From the NCBI RefSeq assembly GCF_009996735.1, contig NZ_JAACYI010000001.1:8522-72521 (forward strand): a DNA stretch of 64,000 nucleotides. The letters run 5' to 3'. Origin of the DNA: Cellulomonas sp. APG4. GTDB lineage: Bacteria; Actinomycetota; Actinomycetes; Actinomycetales; Cellulomonadaceae. The notes under the pieces were generated by a model. That model did not search any database and had not been told where the DNA came from. It saw only the letters and a list, made by a program, of their open reading frames with translations. The position numbers and the translations under genes are program-made. This document shows, in pieces, positions 23,218 through 32,759 of the stretch (within the stretch, counting starts at the first letter, position 1; every line of letters starts with the position of its first letter).

Positions 23218-25530
23218 TCACGACCGCTCCTCGGCCCCACCGGTCACGACCGGTGCGGGCTCACGCGGGCCGGACCTCTGCGAGGGGACGTCGGCCGCGA
23301 GGACCTGCGGCACGCGACTCTCGATGTCAGCCACCTGATCGGGCACGCGCTCGGCCGGCACCGGCCGTCCGATGCCGTAGCCCTGGGCCGCGAAGCAGTT
23401 GAGCTCCTGCAGCGCGAGCAGGGTCGGTGCGTCCTCGACGCCCTCGGCGACCACGTCCAGCCCGAGGTGCCGGGCGAGCTCGATCGTCGAGCGGACGATG
23501 GCGGTGCTCGCCCCGCCCTGGGCGAGGTCGGCGACGAACGAGCGGTCGATCTTGAGTCGTCGCAGGGGCAGCCGCTGCAGGTACGCGAGCGAGCTGTAGC
23601 CGGTGCCGTAGTCGTCGACCGAGACCGTGATCCCCAGCCGGTCGAGCTCGCCCAGCACCTGGACGGCGCGCGTCGGGTCGAGCATCGCCATCGTCTCCGT
23701 GAGCTCGAGCTCGAGCATGGAGGCGGGCACGGCGTGGCGCTCGAGACAGGCCCGGACCTGCTCGACGAAGTGCGGATCGAGCAGGTCGCGCGCCGAGAGG
23801 TTCACCGAGACCGTCAGGTCGGACCCGGCGGCGCGCCACGCCGCCGCCTGCGCCACGGAGCGGTCGAGCACGTGCAGGGTGAGTAGCCGGATCAGGCCCG
23901 TCCGCTCGGCAGCCGGGACGAACGCGACGGGCGGGAGCAGGCCGAGCTCGGGGTGCTGCCACCGCACCAGCGCCTCGACGCCGAGCACGCGGCCGGTGCT
24001 CAGGCTCACCTGGGGCTGGTAGTGCAGCACCAGCTCCTCGTGCTCGATCGCACGCACGAGCTCGCTCATCAGCCGCGACGCGGTCGCGCCGTCGCGGTCC
24101 ATGTCCCCCGCGTAGCGCGCGACGCGCTCGGGATGCTCACGCGCGGCCGCGAGCGCGACCACCGCGCGGTCGAGCAGCTCGTCCGACGTGGCGGCGTCGT
24201 CCGGGGCCCCCGCGACACCCACGGCGACGTCCACGGTGAGCGTCACCTCGCTCAGCGCGAACTGAGCGGCGAGCAGGTCACGCACGACGTGCGCCCTGCG
24301 GCAGGTCGCCTCGTCGGCCGCGGCCGGCAGGAGCACGCCGAAGGCCTCGGCGTCGATGCGCGCGACCACGCCGTCAGGTGCCGTGGCCTCGACCAGCCGA
24401 TCGGCGATGGCCCGGACGAGCTCGGTCCCGGCGCGCTCGCCCAGGGTGTCGTTGATCTCGCGCAACCGGTCGACCCCCACCACCAGGAGGGTCACGGGCT
24501 CGTCGTCGTCGATCCGCTCGTCGAGCCGCTGCGCGAGGCGGCGCCGGTTCTCGAGGCCCGAGCGCGGGTCGGTCGCCGCGATCACCTCGAGCCGCCGCGC
24601 CTGCTCGTGCAGGTGCCTGACCACGTCGAACATCCGCATCATCACGAGCCCGATCAGCGCCACGGCGGCGAACGAGACCGCCGTGGTGTGGGTGGGCAGG
24701 CCGAGCGCCGACTCGACGAGGATCGTGCCGGGCAGGATGCACACCGCCACCGCCAGCAGCGCGACGCGACCCAGGGTGAGGGAGCCGGTGACCGAGCGTG
24801 GGTGGCCGTGGTCGGCCATCGTCGGGTGCAGGGCGGCGGTGCCCCACACCACGTAGGCCACGAGCCACGGGAGGTCGAGCCACAGCACGTGCTCGTCGAG
24901 GGCCGGGACGTAGGCGCTCGCCTGGAACAGGGTGTCGGCCACCAGCACGCCCACGAAGCCCGTGGTCAGCAGGCGCAGCGTGAGGGTGCGGCCCGTGGAC
25001 GTCGCGGCGAGGTGGAGCAGCAGCGTCAGCAGGGCGGCGTCGCCGAGCGGGTAGGCCACCCCCACGAGGCGTGTGACCAGGTCGCCCTCCGCGGCCGTCC
25101 ACGTGGGTTCGATGAACACCACCCACAGCACGAGCCCGAAGCAGCTCGCGGCGATGAGCGGGTCGAGGATGCTCGAGCGCCCGACGACACGCCGGTGGTC
25201 GGCGGACATGCGCCACACCGCCAGCACGAACAGCGGGTACCCGGCCAGGTAGGCGACGTCGGCGGCCGAGGGGAACGGGTCGATCCCGACGACGTGGTCG
25301 AACCACCACCACAGCAGGTCGCCCACGGCCCACGAACCGATGCCGGCGGCGAGCAGGTACCAGCCGGTGCGCTCGCGCGGGCGGTGGAGCCGCACGCCGA
25401 TGAGCACGGCGACGACGGCGGCGACCGCGACCGTGAGGTACACGAGGTCGCGGGCGGAACCGCCGGGCATGGCGAGCTCCACGCCGGTGAGCAGGCCGAC
25501 ACCGACGGCGAACACGGCCCACGGCTTCAT
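23218..25530 (-). CDS. Membrane GGDEF-EAL protein, probable c-di-GMP phosphodiesterase
   Basis: 770 residues. The N-terminal 300 residues form about nine membrane helices (a possible sensor), then a GGDEF-like domain (about 330-470) in which the signature is replaced by DAEAF, so it is unlikely to make c-di-GMP. The EAL domain (about 510-750) keeps the catalytic set: VEALVRW, SVNLSARDL, ELELTETMAM, DDYGTGYSSL, LKIDRSFV, AEGVED and QGYGIGRP. Expected to degrade c-di-GMP to pGpG. Monocistronic by spacing. Confidence 0.88.
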   Translation of the reverse strand: MKPWAVFAVGVGLLTGVELAMPGGSARDLVYLTVAVAAVVAVLIGVRLHRPRERTGWYLLAAGIGSWAVGDLLWWWFDHVVGIDPFPSAADVAYLAGYPLFVLAVWRMSADHRRVVGRSSILDPLIAASCFGLVLWVVFIEPTWTAAEGDLVTRLVGVAYPLGDAALLTLLLHLAATSTGRTLTLRLLTTGFVGVLVADTLFQASAYVPALDEHVLWLDLPWLVAYVVWGTAALHPTMADHGHPRSVTGSLTLGRVALLAVAVCILPGTILVESALGLPTHTTAVSFAAVALIGLVMMRMFDVVRHLHEQARRLEVIAATDPRSGLENRRRLAQRLDERIDDDEPVTLLVVGVDRLREINDTLGERAGTELVRAIADRLVEATAPDGVVARIDAEAFGVLLPAAADEATCRRAHVVRDLLAAQFALSEVTLTVDVAVGVAGAPDDAATSDELLDRAVVALAAAREHPERVARYAGDMDRDGATASRLMSELVRAIEHEELVLHYQPQVSLSTGRVLGVEALVRWQHPELGLLPPVAFVPAAERTGLIRLLTLHVLDRSVAQAAAWRAAGSDLTVSVNLSARDLLDPHFVEQVRACLERHAVPASMLELELTETMAMLDPTRAVQVLGELDRLGITVSVDDYGTGYSSLAYLQRLPLRRLKIDRSFVADLAQGGASTAIVRSTIELARHLGLDVVAEGVEDAPTLLALQELNCFAAQGYGIGRPVPAERVPDQVADIESRVPQVLAADVPSQRSGPREPAPVVTGGAEERS

Positions 25531-25582
25531 CGAGAGGTCACCACGATCACCTCATCGGCCGGGCGGACGCTCTGTGAAGCAG

Positions 25583-26605
25583 TCAGACCACCCCGCCGTG
25601 CTCGTCCTCGTCACGCCCCGGGAGCAGCTCGACCGGCAGCTGCGCGACGGGTACCACGACGACGTCCTGCACCTTCCAGTCGACGTCCGCGGCCGCACGT
25701 CGCGCCTCCTCGAGGTGCTCGAGCCTCAGCCCACCGCGGGGAACCACGAAGCACTCGACGTGGAACACGTGCCCCTCGTCGCGGACGCGCGACTGGGCGT
25801 CGGCGACCCACGGGAGCGCGCGCAGGCGCTCGTCGACCTGCTCGTCGAGCGGGTGCGGTTCCCCGTCGACCGTCAGCCCGCGCGCGTCCATGAGGGCCGT
25901 GACCGCGATCCGCAGGTTGCGCACGCCGTCGTGCAGGATGCTGCCGGAGATGAAGAGCGCGGCCGCCGCGTCAGCCCACCACAGCCCGAGGCCGATGCCG
26001 AGCACACCGACGATCCCGCCCGCCGCCGTCATCCAGTCGGCCTTGTTCATGTCCGCGTCGGCGTGGAGCACCCTGTCGTGCAGCGCCACGGCGAGCGGCA
26101 GCTTCGCGCGGCCGAGCAGCACCGGCGGCACCGCGGTGTACGCCAGCACCGCGATCATGAGCCAGCCCGACCAGACGGGCTGGCCCGCGAGCACCACGAG
26201 ACCCACGGGCGGGTGCTCGGCGGCCAGCAGTCCCGAGGCCGAGTCCCACACCATGAACGTGCCCATGATGACCAGCGAGGTCGCGGCGACGAGGTGCCCG
26301 ATCCCGACCGAGCGGTGGAACCCGTAGGGGTGCTTCGCGCTCGGCCGACGCCCCGCGATCCGGACCGCCACGAGGAACGTGACCGGGGGGATGAACGACA
26401 GCATGTCCTCGGCCCACGCGGCCTTCATCGCCTGCGAGCTGCCCATCGCCAGGTAGACCGCCACGACGGCCGTGACGAGGAAGCCGATGGTCCACCACGC
26501 GAGGTGCTCGGCCCTGCGCAGGGCTTCCTGCTGCTCGTCGGGCAGCGAGGTGTGCCCGAAGCTCGAGGGCCGACGCGTGAGCGACCGTCGTGCGGTGCGC
26601 GTCAT
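25583..26605 (-). CDS. Cation diffusion facilitator (CDF) family transporter
   Basis: 340 residues; CDF proteins export divalent metals in exchange for protons. Seen: membrane helix with AAWAEDMLSFIPPVTFLV (acidic metal residue), HPYGFHRS loop, HADADMNKADW (the His/Asp metal site of later helices), and a C-terminal soluble domain beginning near residue 245. The start at 26603-26605 overlaps the substrate-binding-like gene by 4 bp, which is an unusual partnership. The metal is not predictable from sequence. Confidence 0.85.
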   Translation of the reverse strand: MTRTARRSLTRRPSSFGHTSLPDEQQEALRRAEHLAWWTIGFLVTAVVAVYLAMGSSQAMKAAWAEDMLSFIPPVTFLVAVRIAGRRPSAKHPYGFHRSVGIGHLVAATSLVIMGTFMVWDSASGLLAAEHPPVGLVVLAGQPVWSGWLMIAVLAYTAVPPVLLGRAKLPLAVALHDRVLHADADMNKADWMTAAGGIVGVLGIGLGLWWADAAAALFISGSILHDGVRNLRIAVTALMDARGLTVDGEPHPLDEQVDERLRALPWVADAQSRVRDEGHVFHVECFVVPRGGLRLEHLEEARRAAADVDWKVQDVVVVPVAQLPVELLPGRDEDEHGGVV

Positions 26606-27129
26606 CCCCGCTCCCGGTGCTCGAGGAGGAACCTGTCGACCTCGACGAGGAAGGCGTTCTCGCCCATGGGGGCTGCCCACACGTGCAGCTCGTCCTCGCC
26701 CCGGGGGCCGCGCACGGTCGCGAAGGCGGCGGTCAGCGCTGCCTTCTGCGACCACGGCGACGTCGACGTCAACCCGCCGACGACGAGGTCCAGGTCGCCC
26801 TCCTCGAGGGATGCGATCAGGCTGCCCTCACCGCCGACCGTCCACTCGACCTCGGCGTCGAGCCGGGTCGCGAGCTCCTCCACGAGCTCGACCTCGATCC
26901 CCGCGGGCTGCAGCCCGATCCCGGCGGGCCGCACGTCGTCCGACGTCGGTCCCGGCTCGAGGACCACCCAGGGCTCGTCGAGCGAGACCCCCACGGCGAG
27001 GGTCCCGCCCGTGACCCTGTCGAGCGTCCCCTCGGGGTCCGACGGGATCGTCGCGCCGCACCCCGCGAGCACGAGGGCCGCCGCAAGTCCCACGAGCGCC
27101 TGCGCCCCACCGCGGCCCTGCACCACCAT
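26602..27129 (-). CDS. Short family-3 substrate-binding-like lipoprotein
   Basis: 175 residues with a lipoprotein signal ending ALVLAGC and a fragment of an amino-acid-type (SBP_bac_3) binding fold: GGTLAVGVSLDEPWVV, PAGIEVELVEELATRLDAEVEWTVG, SLEEGDLDLVVGGLTSTSPW. It is much shorter than the usual 240-280 residues and lacks most of the second lobe, ending ALTAAFATVRGP followed by about 30 residues. No ABC permease or ATPase is near; it is instead coupled to the CDF transporter by a 4-bp overlap. It may be an extracytoplasmic metal or ligand sensor for that transporter, or a decayed receptor. Confidence 0.7.
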   Translation of the reverse strand: MVVQGRGGAQALVGLAAALVLAGCGATIPSDPEGTLDRVTGGTLAVGVSLDEPWVVLEPGPTSDDVRPAGIGLQPAGIEVELVEELATRLDAEVEWTVGGEGSLIASLEEGDLDLVVGGLTSTSPWSQKAALTAAFATVRGPRGEDELHVWAAPMGENAFLVEVDRFLLEHRERG

Positions 27130-27199
27130 GGAGCCATTGAAGCCCGCGTCCGCAGATCCGCATCCCGAGCCGGCGCGGGCGGCGTGCGAGCGGCGGCGG

Positions 27200-27892
27200 T
27201 CAGACCTCGCCGGCTCGCACGGCTCTGCGGTGAGCGACGACGTAGCGCCGGCCGGTCCACAGCCAGGCGAAGAGGACCACCACGAGGACGACGACGGCGA
27301 CCAGGGCGGGGTGCGTCATCGTGGGCACCGTCCCGGGGCGCTCGAGGTCGAGGCCGGACGCCACGGCCCACACCGTGAGGACGAAGGCGGGGGCGGACAC
27401 GACGAGCACCCCGAGCAGCAGACCCCACGCACGCGCGAGCCACACGTGGCCGCGGTGCTCGGTGGCGCGGACGGTCCGACCGAGCCGGAGCGCGGTGAGC
27501 ACCACGGCGACGAGCACGAGGGCCGCCGCGAGCAGCGTCGCCACGAGCGGGTCCCCCTCACCTCGCGCGGTCGTGACGATGCCGAGGTCCCCGGGCATCG
27601 CCTCGAGGAACCCGCGCACCGGTGCACCGAGCACCACGAACCAGTCGAGCACCACGACCAGCGCCACGACCGGCACGCCGATCACCACGAGGAGGAAGGC
27701 GAGGCTGCCGAGCCCGCGGATCGTCCCGCCCACGCCGACACCTGCGCCGGGACCGCCCGCACCCGCCGGGCCGCGCGCGCCGGCGGCGACGTGGCCGGCA
27801 CCACCGCACCTGTCGCACCAGACCGCGTCCTCGCGCCCGAACATCCGGCCGGAACCCCCGCACGCGGGGCACGTCGTCCTGGTGTCGGGCAC
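27200..27892 (-). CDS. Zinc-ribbon membrane protein of unknown function
   Basis: 230 residues. The N-terminus carries two CxxC pairs (CPACGGSGRMF and CDRCGGAGHV) similar to the DnaJ zinc-finger CxxCxGxG repeats, then a Gly-rich linker and about four membrane helices with an Arg-rich C-terminus. No enzymatic motif is visible. It stands alone between the SBP-like gene and the divergent EamA gene. Confidence 0.7.
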   Translation of the reverse strand: MPDTRTTCPACGGSGRMFGREDAVWCDRCGGAGHVAAGARGPAGAGGPGAGVGVGGTIRGLGSLAFLLVVIGVPVVALVVVLDWFVVLGAPVRGFLEAMPGDLGIVTTARGEGDPLVATLLAAALVLVAVVLTALRLGRTVRATEHRGHVWLARAWGLLLGVLVVSAPAFVLTVWAVASGLDLERPGTVPTMTHPALVAVVVLVVVLFAWLWTGRRYVVAHRRAVRAGEV

Positions 27893-27993
27893 GGTCGCCT
27901 CCCCTTCGCGCGACCGGGGGCGCCGCGCGTCCGTGCGACCGACCGTAGCGAAGGGCGCTCACCCTGCGCCGTCACCCGTTCGGGTGGTCGCCC

Positions 27994-27999
27994 TATGCT
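27994..27999 (+). promoter_or_regulatory. -10 box of the EamA-USP-CrcB operon
   Basis: TATGCT lies 6 bp before the GTG at 28006, in the leaderless arrangement seen before several genes here. No ribosome site precedes the GTG. No fluoride-riboswitch consensus was seen in 27893-28005. Confidence 0.5.
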
Positions 28000-28005
28000 C
28001 GACAC

Positions 28006-29025
28006 GTGCGCCGAGGAATCACCCGTGCCGGGCTCGCAGCCCTCCTCTTCGGTGCGTCGACCCCGTTCGCCGCACCGCTCGCGCGCGAGACGAACCCCTT
28101 CATGCTCGCGGGCCTGCTGTACCTGGGCGCCGCGCTCGCGGTCCTGCCGAGTGCCGTGCATCGCCCACCGGACCCTGCGGCGCTGCGTCGCGGGGGTGGG
28201 CGCCTGGTGGTCGCCGTCGTGCTGGGCGGGGCCGTCGGCCCGGTGCTGCTCGCCCTCGGCCTGCGCCGCACGTCGGCGGCCGACGCCTCGCTGCTGCTCA
28301 ACCTCGAGCTCGTGCTCACGGTGGTGGTCGCGGCGCTCGTCTTCCGTGAGCACGTCGGACGGCGCGTCGTGGCCGGGGCCGCACTCGTCACGGTCGGGGC
28401 GCTCGTCCTCACCGGGCCCGGTGCGGCGCCCGAGATGCGGGTCGGCGCCCTCCTGATCGCGGCGGCGTGCCTGTGCTGGGCGCTCGACAACAGCGTGACG
28501 GCCGAGCTCGACGAGCTCGCACCCGCGCACCTGACCCTCGCGAAGGGCCTGGTCGCCGGTGGCGCCAACACCGCGATCGGCCTGGCTGCGGGAGCGTCGC
28601 CCAGCACGGGCACCGTCGCGGCGGCCCTGGTGATCGGCGCCCTCGGCTACGGCGCCTCGATCACGCTGTGGGTCGCCGGTGCCCGGGAGCTCGGCGCCGC
28701 GCGCGCCCAGGTCGTGTTCGCGACCGCGCCGTTCCTGGGCGCCGTGATCGCGTGGACGCTGTTCGGCGAGCCCGTCACCGCCGCCGCCGTCGCCGCCGTC
28801 CTCGCGGCCGGCGCGGGCGTCGCCCTCGTGACGCGTTCCGACCACGCCCACGAGCACGTGCACCCCGCCCTGGTGCACGACCACGAGCACACCCACGACG
28901 ACGGCCACCACGACCACGAGCACCCCGACGGCTTCCGTGGGCGCCACCAGCACCCGCACGAGCACCGTGAGCTCGTGCACGCCCACCCGCACGTGCCCGA
29001 CGTCCACCACCGGCACGAGCACTGA
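28006..29025 (+). CDS. EamA/DMT-family transporter with histidine-rich C-terminal tail
   Basis: 339 residues. The first about 275 residues form ten membrane helices with two EamA repeats (LLFGASTPFAAPLARETNPF; LLIAAACLCWALDNSVTAEL). The last about 60 residues contain 23 histidines interspersed with Asp and Glu and would lie in the cytosol. Such tails bind Zn, Ni or Co in other proteins, so metal transport or storage is plausible but unproven. The next gene (USP) starts 5 bp after its stop and two CrcB genes follow, forming one operon. Confidence 0.85.
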   Translation: MRRGITRAGLAALLFGASTPFAAPLARETNPFMLAGLLYLGAALAVLPSAVHRPPDPAALRRGGGRLVVAVVLGGAVGPVLLALGLRRTSAADASLLLNLELVLTVVVAALVFREHVGRRVVAGAALVTVGALVLTGPGAAPEMRVGALLIAAACLCWALDNSVTAELDELAPAHLTLAKGLVAGGANTAIGLAAGASPSTGTVAAALVIGALGYGASITLWVAGARELGAARAQVVFATAPFLGAVIAWTLFGEPVTAAAVAAVLAAGAGVALVTRSDHAHEHVHPALVHDHEHTHDDGHHDHEHPDGFRGRHQHPHEHRELVHAHPHVPDVHHRHEH

Positions 29026-29029
29026 CGAC

Positions 29030-29548
29030 ATGACCACGTCGCTGCCCCGGGCCTGGCACGGGACCCACCTGCCCGGGACCCCCGTCGTCGTGCTCGGCGT
29101 GACGCCGGGACTACCGGCCTCGGTGGTCCGGGCGGCCGCCGACCTCTCCGTACGCATGGGCGCCGATCTCGTCTGCGTGTGGGCCGACCCGAGCCGCGTG
29201 GCCGTCGGGCAGGACGACGACGGCACCCTGCGCTCGGTCCCGCTCGACCCGGACGCGGTCGACGAGGACGCGGTCGTGCCCGAGGAGGAGCGCACGATCG
29301 ACGAGCTCGAGCACGCGCTCGCGGGCCGCAGCCTCGCGTGGCGGTTCGTCTACGCGGTCGGTGACCCGGCACGCGCCCTTGACGAGGTGGCGCACCGCAC
29401 CGACGCCCTGCTGATCGCCGTCGGGCCGCGCCGGCCCGGCCTCGCGGGGTGGATGGACCGTCTGGTGGGAGGCACGGTCGCCGGCCACCTGGTGCACACC
29501 CAGCACCGCCCGGTCCTCGTGGTCCCGCCCGCGCGGCCCGACGCATGA
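29030..29548 (+). CDS. Universal stress protein (USP) family protein
   Basis: 172 residues with one UspA fold: VVVLGVTPGLPASVVRAAADLSV, and the C-terminal ATP-binding-type motif (GPRRPGLAGWMDRLVGGTV followed by HRPVLVVPP). It is placed between the His-tailed EamA transporter and the first CrcB gene, with a 4-bp overlap to the latter. It may tune the adjacent transport proteins, but the sequence does not show how. Confidence 0.82.
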   Translation: MTTSLPRAWHGTHLPGTPVVVLGVTPGLPASVVRAAADLSVRMGADLVCVWADPSRVAVGQDDDGTLRSVPLDPDAVDEDAVVPEEERTIDELEHALAGRSLAWRFVYAVGDPARALDEVAHRTDALLIAVGPRRPGLAGWMDRLVGGTVAGHLVHTQHRPVLVVPPARPDA

Positions 29549-30069
29549 CGCGGCCGGCCCACCTCTCCGCGCCGCTCGTCGCCGTCGTCGCCCTGGGCGG
29601 CGCGCTCGGGACCGCGCTCCGGTACGCGACCACCGCGCAACTCGGCGCGCCCGGCGGATGGCCGGTCGGGACCCTCGTCGAGAACCTGCTCGGAGCGTTC
29701 CTGCTCGGGGCGCTGCTCGAGGTGCTCGTGCGCCGGGGCGACGAGTCACGCCGCGGCACCCTCGTGCGCCTCGCGCTCGGCACCGGCGTGCTCGGGGGCT
29801 TCACGACGTTCAGCAGCCTCGCGATCGAGCTCGAGCGCCTCCTGGCCGACGGCACGGTGGTGCAGGCCGTCGCGTACGCGACCGTGTCCGTGGTCGCCGG
29901 TGTGACCGCTGCGTTCGCGGGGGTGGTCGTCGGGGCACGCCATCACCGGTGGCGCCGAGACCGCGCACAGCCCGGTGCCGAGGCTCCCGCCCCGCGGCCG
30001 CAGCGCGCCGCGCCCGAGGCCTCCGGGCGCACACCCCCCGTCCCGACCCGAGAGGAACCCCCGCGATGA
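29545..30069 (+). CDS. crcB: CrcB/Fluc fluoride channel subunit 1
   Basis: Exports fluoride as a dimeric channel. 174 residues: four membrane helices with the family motifs GGALGTALRY, VGTLVENLLGAFLLG and GFTTFSSLAIE, then a hydrophilic tail of about 45 residues (Arg/Pro/Ala-rich) not usual for Fluc. Paired with a second subunit immediately downstream (4-bp overlap), the arrangement known for heterodimeric Fluc channels. Confidence 0.92.
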   Translation: MTRPAHLSAPLVAVVALGGALGTALRYATTAQLGAPGGWPVGTLVENLLGAFLLGALLEVLVRRGDESRRGTLVRLALGTGVLGGFTTFSSLAIELERLLADGTVVQAVAYATVSVVAGVTAAFAGVVVGARHHRWRRDRAQPGAEAPAPRPQRAAPEASGRTPPVPTREEPPR

Positions 30070-30440
30070 CCGAGCTGCTCCTGGTCGCGCTGCTCGGCGG
30101 GGTGGGTGCGGCGACGCGGTTCGTCGTGGACGGCGCCATCCGGGCCCGCCGCGCGAGCGCGCTCCCGCTCGCGACCCTCCTGATCAACGTCAGCGGATCC
30201 GCCGTCATCGGCGCCCTCACGGGCGCCCACCTGTTCCACGGCCTCCACGACGGCGTGTTCACGGCCGCCGCGGTCGGGTTCTGCGGCGGCTACACGACGT
30301 TCTCGACCGCGATGGTCGAGACCGTCCGCCTCGTCCAAGGTGAGGAGTACCGCCGGGCGGCCGTCTACGTGCTGGGGTCCCTCGCGCTGAGCCTCGCGGC
30401 CGCTGCGCTCGGTGTCCTGGCCCTCTGGCTCACGCGCTGA
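30066..30440 (+). CDS. crcB: CrcB/Fluc fluoride channel subunit 2
   Basis: 124 residues, the classic Fluc length. Seen: GGVGAATRFVVD, TLLINVSGSAVIGALTG (with the pore Asn) and GFCGGYTTFSTAMVE (the break helix with Thr/Ser lining). Together with subunit 1 it should form the fluoride channel. The stop codon lies inside a 26-bp tandem duplication (30427-30478). Confidence 0.93.
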   Translation: MTELLLVALLGGVGAATRFVVDGAIRARRASALPLATLLINVSGSAVIGALTGAHLFHGLHDGVFTAAAVGFCGGYTTFSTAMVETVRLVQGEEYRRAAVYVLGSLALSLAAAALGVLALWLTR

Positions 30441-30478
30441 GCCGCACGGCGCGGCTCACGCGCTGACCCGCACGGCGC
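30427..30478. repeat. 26-bp tandem duplication spanning the crcB stop
   Basis: Units 30427-30452 and 30453-30478 differ at one base. The first contains the last codons and TGA of the second crcB gene; the second repeats that tail outside the gene. The remaining bases to 30640 show no gene. Confidence 0.9.
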
Positions 30479-30640
30479 GGCCGCCGCGGGTGCCACGCCC
30501 GTCGCCTCGTACCTGCCGCGCAGCTCGCGCGTCCCGCCCCCCGCGCCCGGACGTGCGACCTGTGCGACGGTGGCAGCACCCCGTCGTCGGCGCCTCCACG
30601 ACGCGTCGTCCGCGCCGCCCGCACGTCGGAAGGAGCAGCC

Positions 30641-32701
30641 GTGCCGAACCGCCTCGCCCGGAGCACGAGCCCCTACCTGCAGCAGCATGCCGAGAACCCC
30701 GTCGACTGGTACGAGTGGGGCGAGGAGGCGTTCGCCGCCGCCCGTGAGCGCGACGTCCCGCTCCTCATCTCCGTCGGCTACGCCGCGTGCCACTGGTGCC
30801 ACGTGATGGCGCACGAGTCGTTCGAGGACGAGGCCACGGCGGCGTTCATGAACGAGCACTTCGTCAACGTCAAGGTGGACCGCGAGGAGCGGCCCGACGT
30901 CGACGCCGTCTACATGGAGGCCACCCAGGCCACCACGGGGCGCGGCGGGTGGCCCATGACCGTGGTCGCGACCCCCGACGGTCAGCCGTTCTACTGCGGC
31001 ACGTACTTCCCGCCCGTCCCTGCGCACGGCATGCCGTCGTTCGGGCAGGTGCTCGCCGCCCTCGCCCAGGCGTGGCAGGCCGAGCGCGCCGAGGTCGAGC
31101 GGAGCGCGCACGGGCTGCGCGACGCCCTCGCACGCCGTGCCGGCCCCCTCGTCCCGCACGCGGGCGACCAGGCCGCGCCCCTCGACGACGGCATCCTCGC
31201 GACCGCTCTCGGCAGCCTCGCGCACGCGTTCGACACCACGCGGGGCGGGTTCGGCGGCGCCCCCAAGTTCCCGCCGTCGATGCTGCTCGAGTGGCTGCTG
31301 CGGCACCACGCGCGCACCGGTGAGCCCCAGCCCCTCACGATGGCCGAGCGCACGCTCGCGGCGATGGCACGCGGCGGCCTGCACGACCAGCTCGCGGGCG
31401 GGTTCGCGCGCTACTCGGTCGACGCCGGCTGGGTGGTGCCGCACTTCGAGAAGATGCTGTACGACAACGCGCTGCTGCTGCGGGTCTACGCGCACTGGTG
31501 GCGCCTCGCCCCGCCCGGGTCGCCCGAGCGCGAGCTGGCCCGGCGCGTCGTCGTCGGCACGGCCGACTGGATGTCGCGGGAGCTGCGCACGCCCGAGGGC
31601 GGCTTCGCCTCGGCCCTCGACGCCGACAGCCCCGGGCCGGACGGCGTGCCGCACGAGGGGGCGTTCTACGTGTGGACCCCTGCGCAGCTCGCCGAGGTGC
31701 TCGGCGACGACGACGGCGCGTGGGCGGCCGAGGTGCTCGCGGTCACTCCCGAGGGCACGTTCGAGCACGGCACGTCGGTGCTGCAGATGCCGCTCGACCC
31801 GGACCCCGCGCGCTGGGAGCGCGTGCGCGCGGCCCTGCTCACCGCGCGCGACCGGCGGGCCCGGCCCGCACGCGACGACAAGGTGGTCGCGGCCTGGAAC
31901 GGGCTCGCCGTCGCTGCCCTCGCCGAGGCCGGTGACCTGCTCCAACGGCCCGACTGGGTCGCCGCCGCAGTCGGTGCGGCCGAGCTGCTGCGCACGCACC
32001 TCGACGGCGGACGCGTCGCGCGGGCCTCGCGCGACGGTGTGGTGGGCGCGGCGGCGGGCGTGCTCGAGGACCACGCGCACGTCGCCGACGGCTTCCTCAC
32101 GCTGCTCCAGGTGACCGGGGACGCGAGCTGGCTCGAGCCCGCCCGCGCGGTGCTCGACGAGGTGCTCTCGCAGTTCCGGGCCGACGACGGCGGCTTCTTC
32201 GACACCGCGGCGGACCGCACCGACCCGGTGCTCGCCCGGATCCGCCGTCCGCGCGAGCTCGCGGACGGCCCCACCCCGGCCGGGCAGACCGCGGCCGCCG
32301 GGGCGCTGCTGACGTACGCGGCGCTCACCGGATCGGCACGGCACCGTGAGGCGGCCGAGCGGGCGCTCGTCGGGCCGTTGCGCCTCGCCGTCGAGGTGCC
32401 GCGCGCCGCCGGCTGGGCCCTCGCGGTCGCCGAGGCGCTCGCGGACGGGCCGCGCGAGATCGCCGTCGTCGGGCCCGACGGCGAGCGCGAAGAGCTGTGG
32501 CGCGTCGCGGCGCTCTCCCCCGCACCGGGTGCCGTGCGGGTCGCGGGTGCGCCCGAGGCCGACGGCGTCGCGCTGCTGGCCGACCGGCCGGCGCTGGACG
32601 GCCGCCCGACGGCGTACGTGTGCCGCGGCTTCACGTGCGACCGGCCCACGACCGATCCCGTCGAGCTCGCGGCGCAGCTCGCGGGGCCGCCCTCCCGATG
32701 A
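30641..32701 (+). CDS. YyaL/SSP411-type thioredoxin-domain protein (DUF255)
   Basis: 686 residues. N-terminal DUF255 thioredoxin-like domain with [21 protein letters not shown] and the redox-type motif [11 protein letters not shown], followed by [13 protein letters not shown]; the C-terminal part is an alpha/alpha toroid like those of sugar-binding epimerases and hydrolases ([44 protein letters not shown]). The family is widely conserved, with unsettled function. GTG start after AAGGAG. Confidence 0.9.
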   Translation: MPNRLARSTSPYLQQHAENPVDWYEWGEEAFAAARERDVPLLISVGYAACHWCHVMAHESFEDEATAAFMNEHFVNVKVDREERPDVDAVYMEATQATTGRGGWPMTVVATPDGQPFYCGTYFPPVPAHGMPSFGQVLAALAQAWQAERAEVERSAHGLRDALARRAGPLVPHAGDQAAPLDDGILATALGSLAHAFDTTRGGFGGAPKFPPSMLLEWLLRHHARTGEPQPLTMAERTLAAMARGGLHDQLAGGFARYSVDAGWVVPHFEKMLYDNALLLRVYAHWWRLAPPGSPERELARRVVVGTADWMSRELRTPEGGFASALDADSPGPDGVPHEGAFYVWTPAQLAEVLGDDDGAWAAEVLAVTPEGTFEHGTSVLQMPLDPDPARWERVRAALLTARDRRARPARDDKVVAAWNGLAVAALAEAGDLLQRPDWVAAAVGAAELLRTHLDGGRVARASRDGVVGAAAGVLEDHAHVADGFLTLLQVTGDASWLEPARAVLDEVLSQFRADDGGFFDTAADRTDPVLARIRRPRELADGPTPAGQTAAAGALLTYAALTGSARHREAAERALVGPLRLAVEVPRAAGWALAVAEALADGPREIAVVGPDGEREELWRVAALSPAPGAVRVAGAPEADGVALLADRPALDGRPTAYVCRGFTCDRPTTDPVELAAQLAGPPSR

Positions 32702-32759
32702 GTTCCGCGTGGTCGGCGGGTCGGTACCTTCATCGCAACCCGCCACGAGAGGACCGCGC

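Noticed and set aside
27893-28005. Fluoride (crcB) riboswitch before the EamA-USP-CrcB operon
   Set aside because: No matching conserved core was seen, and the -10 box suggests no leader.
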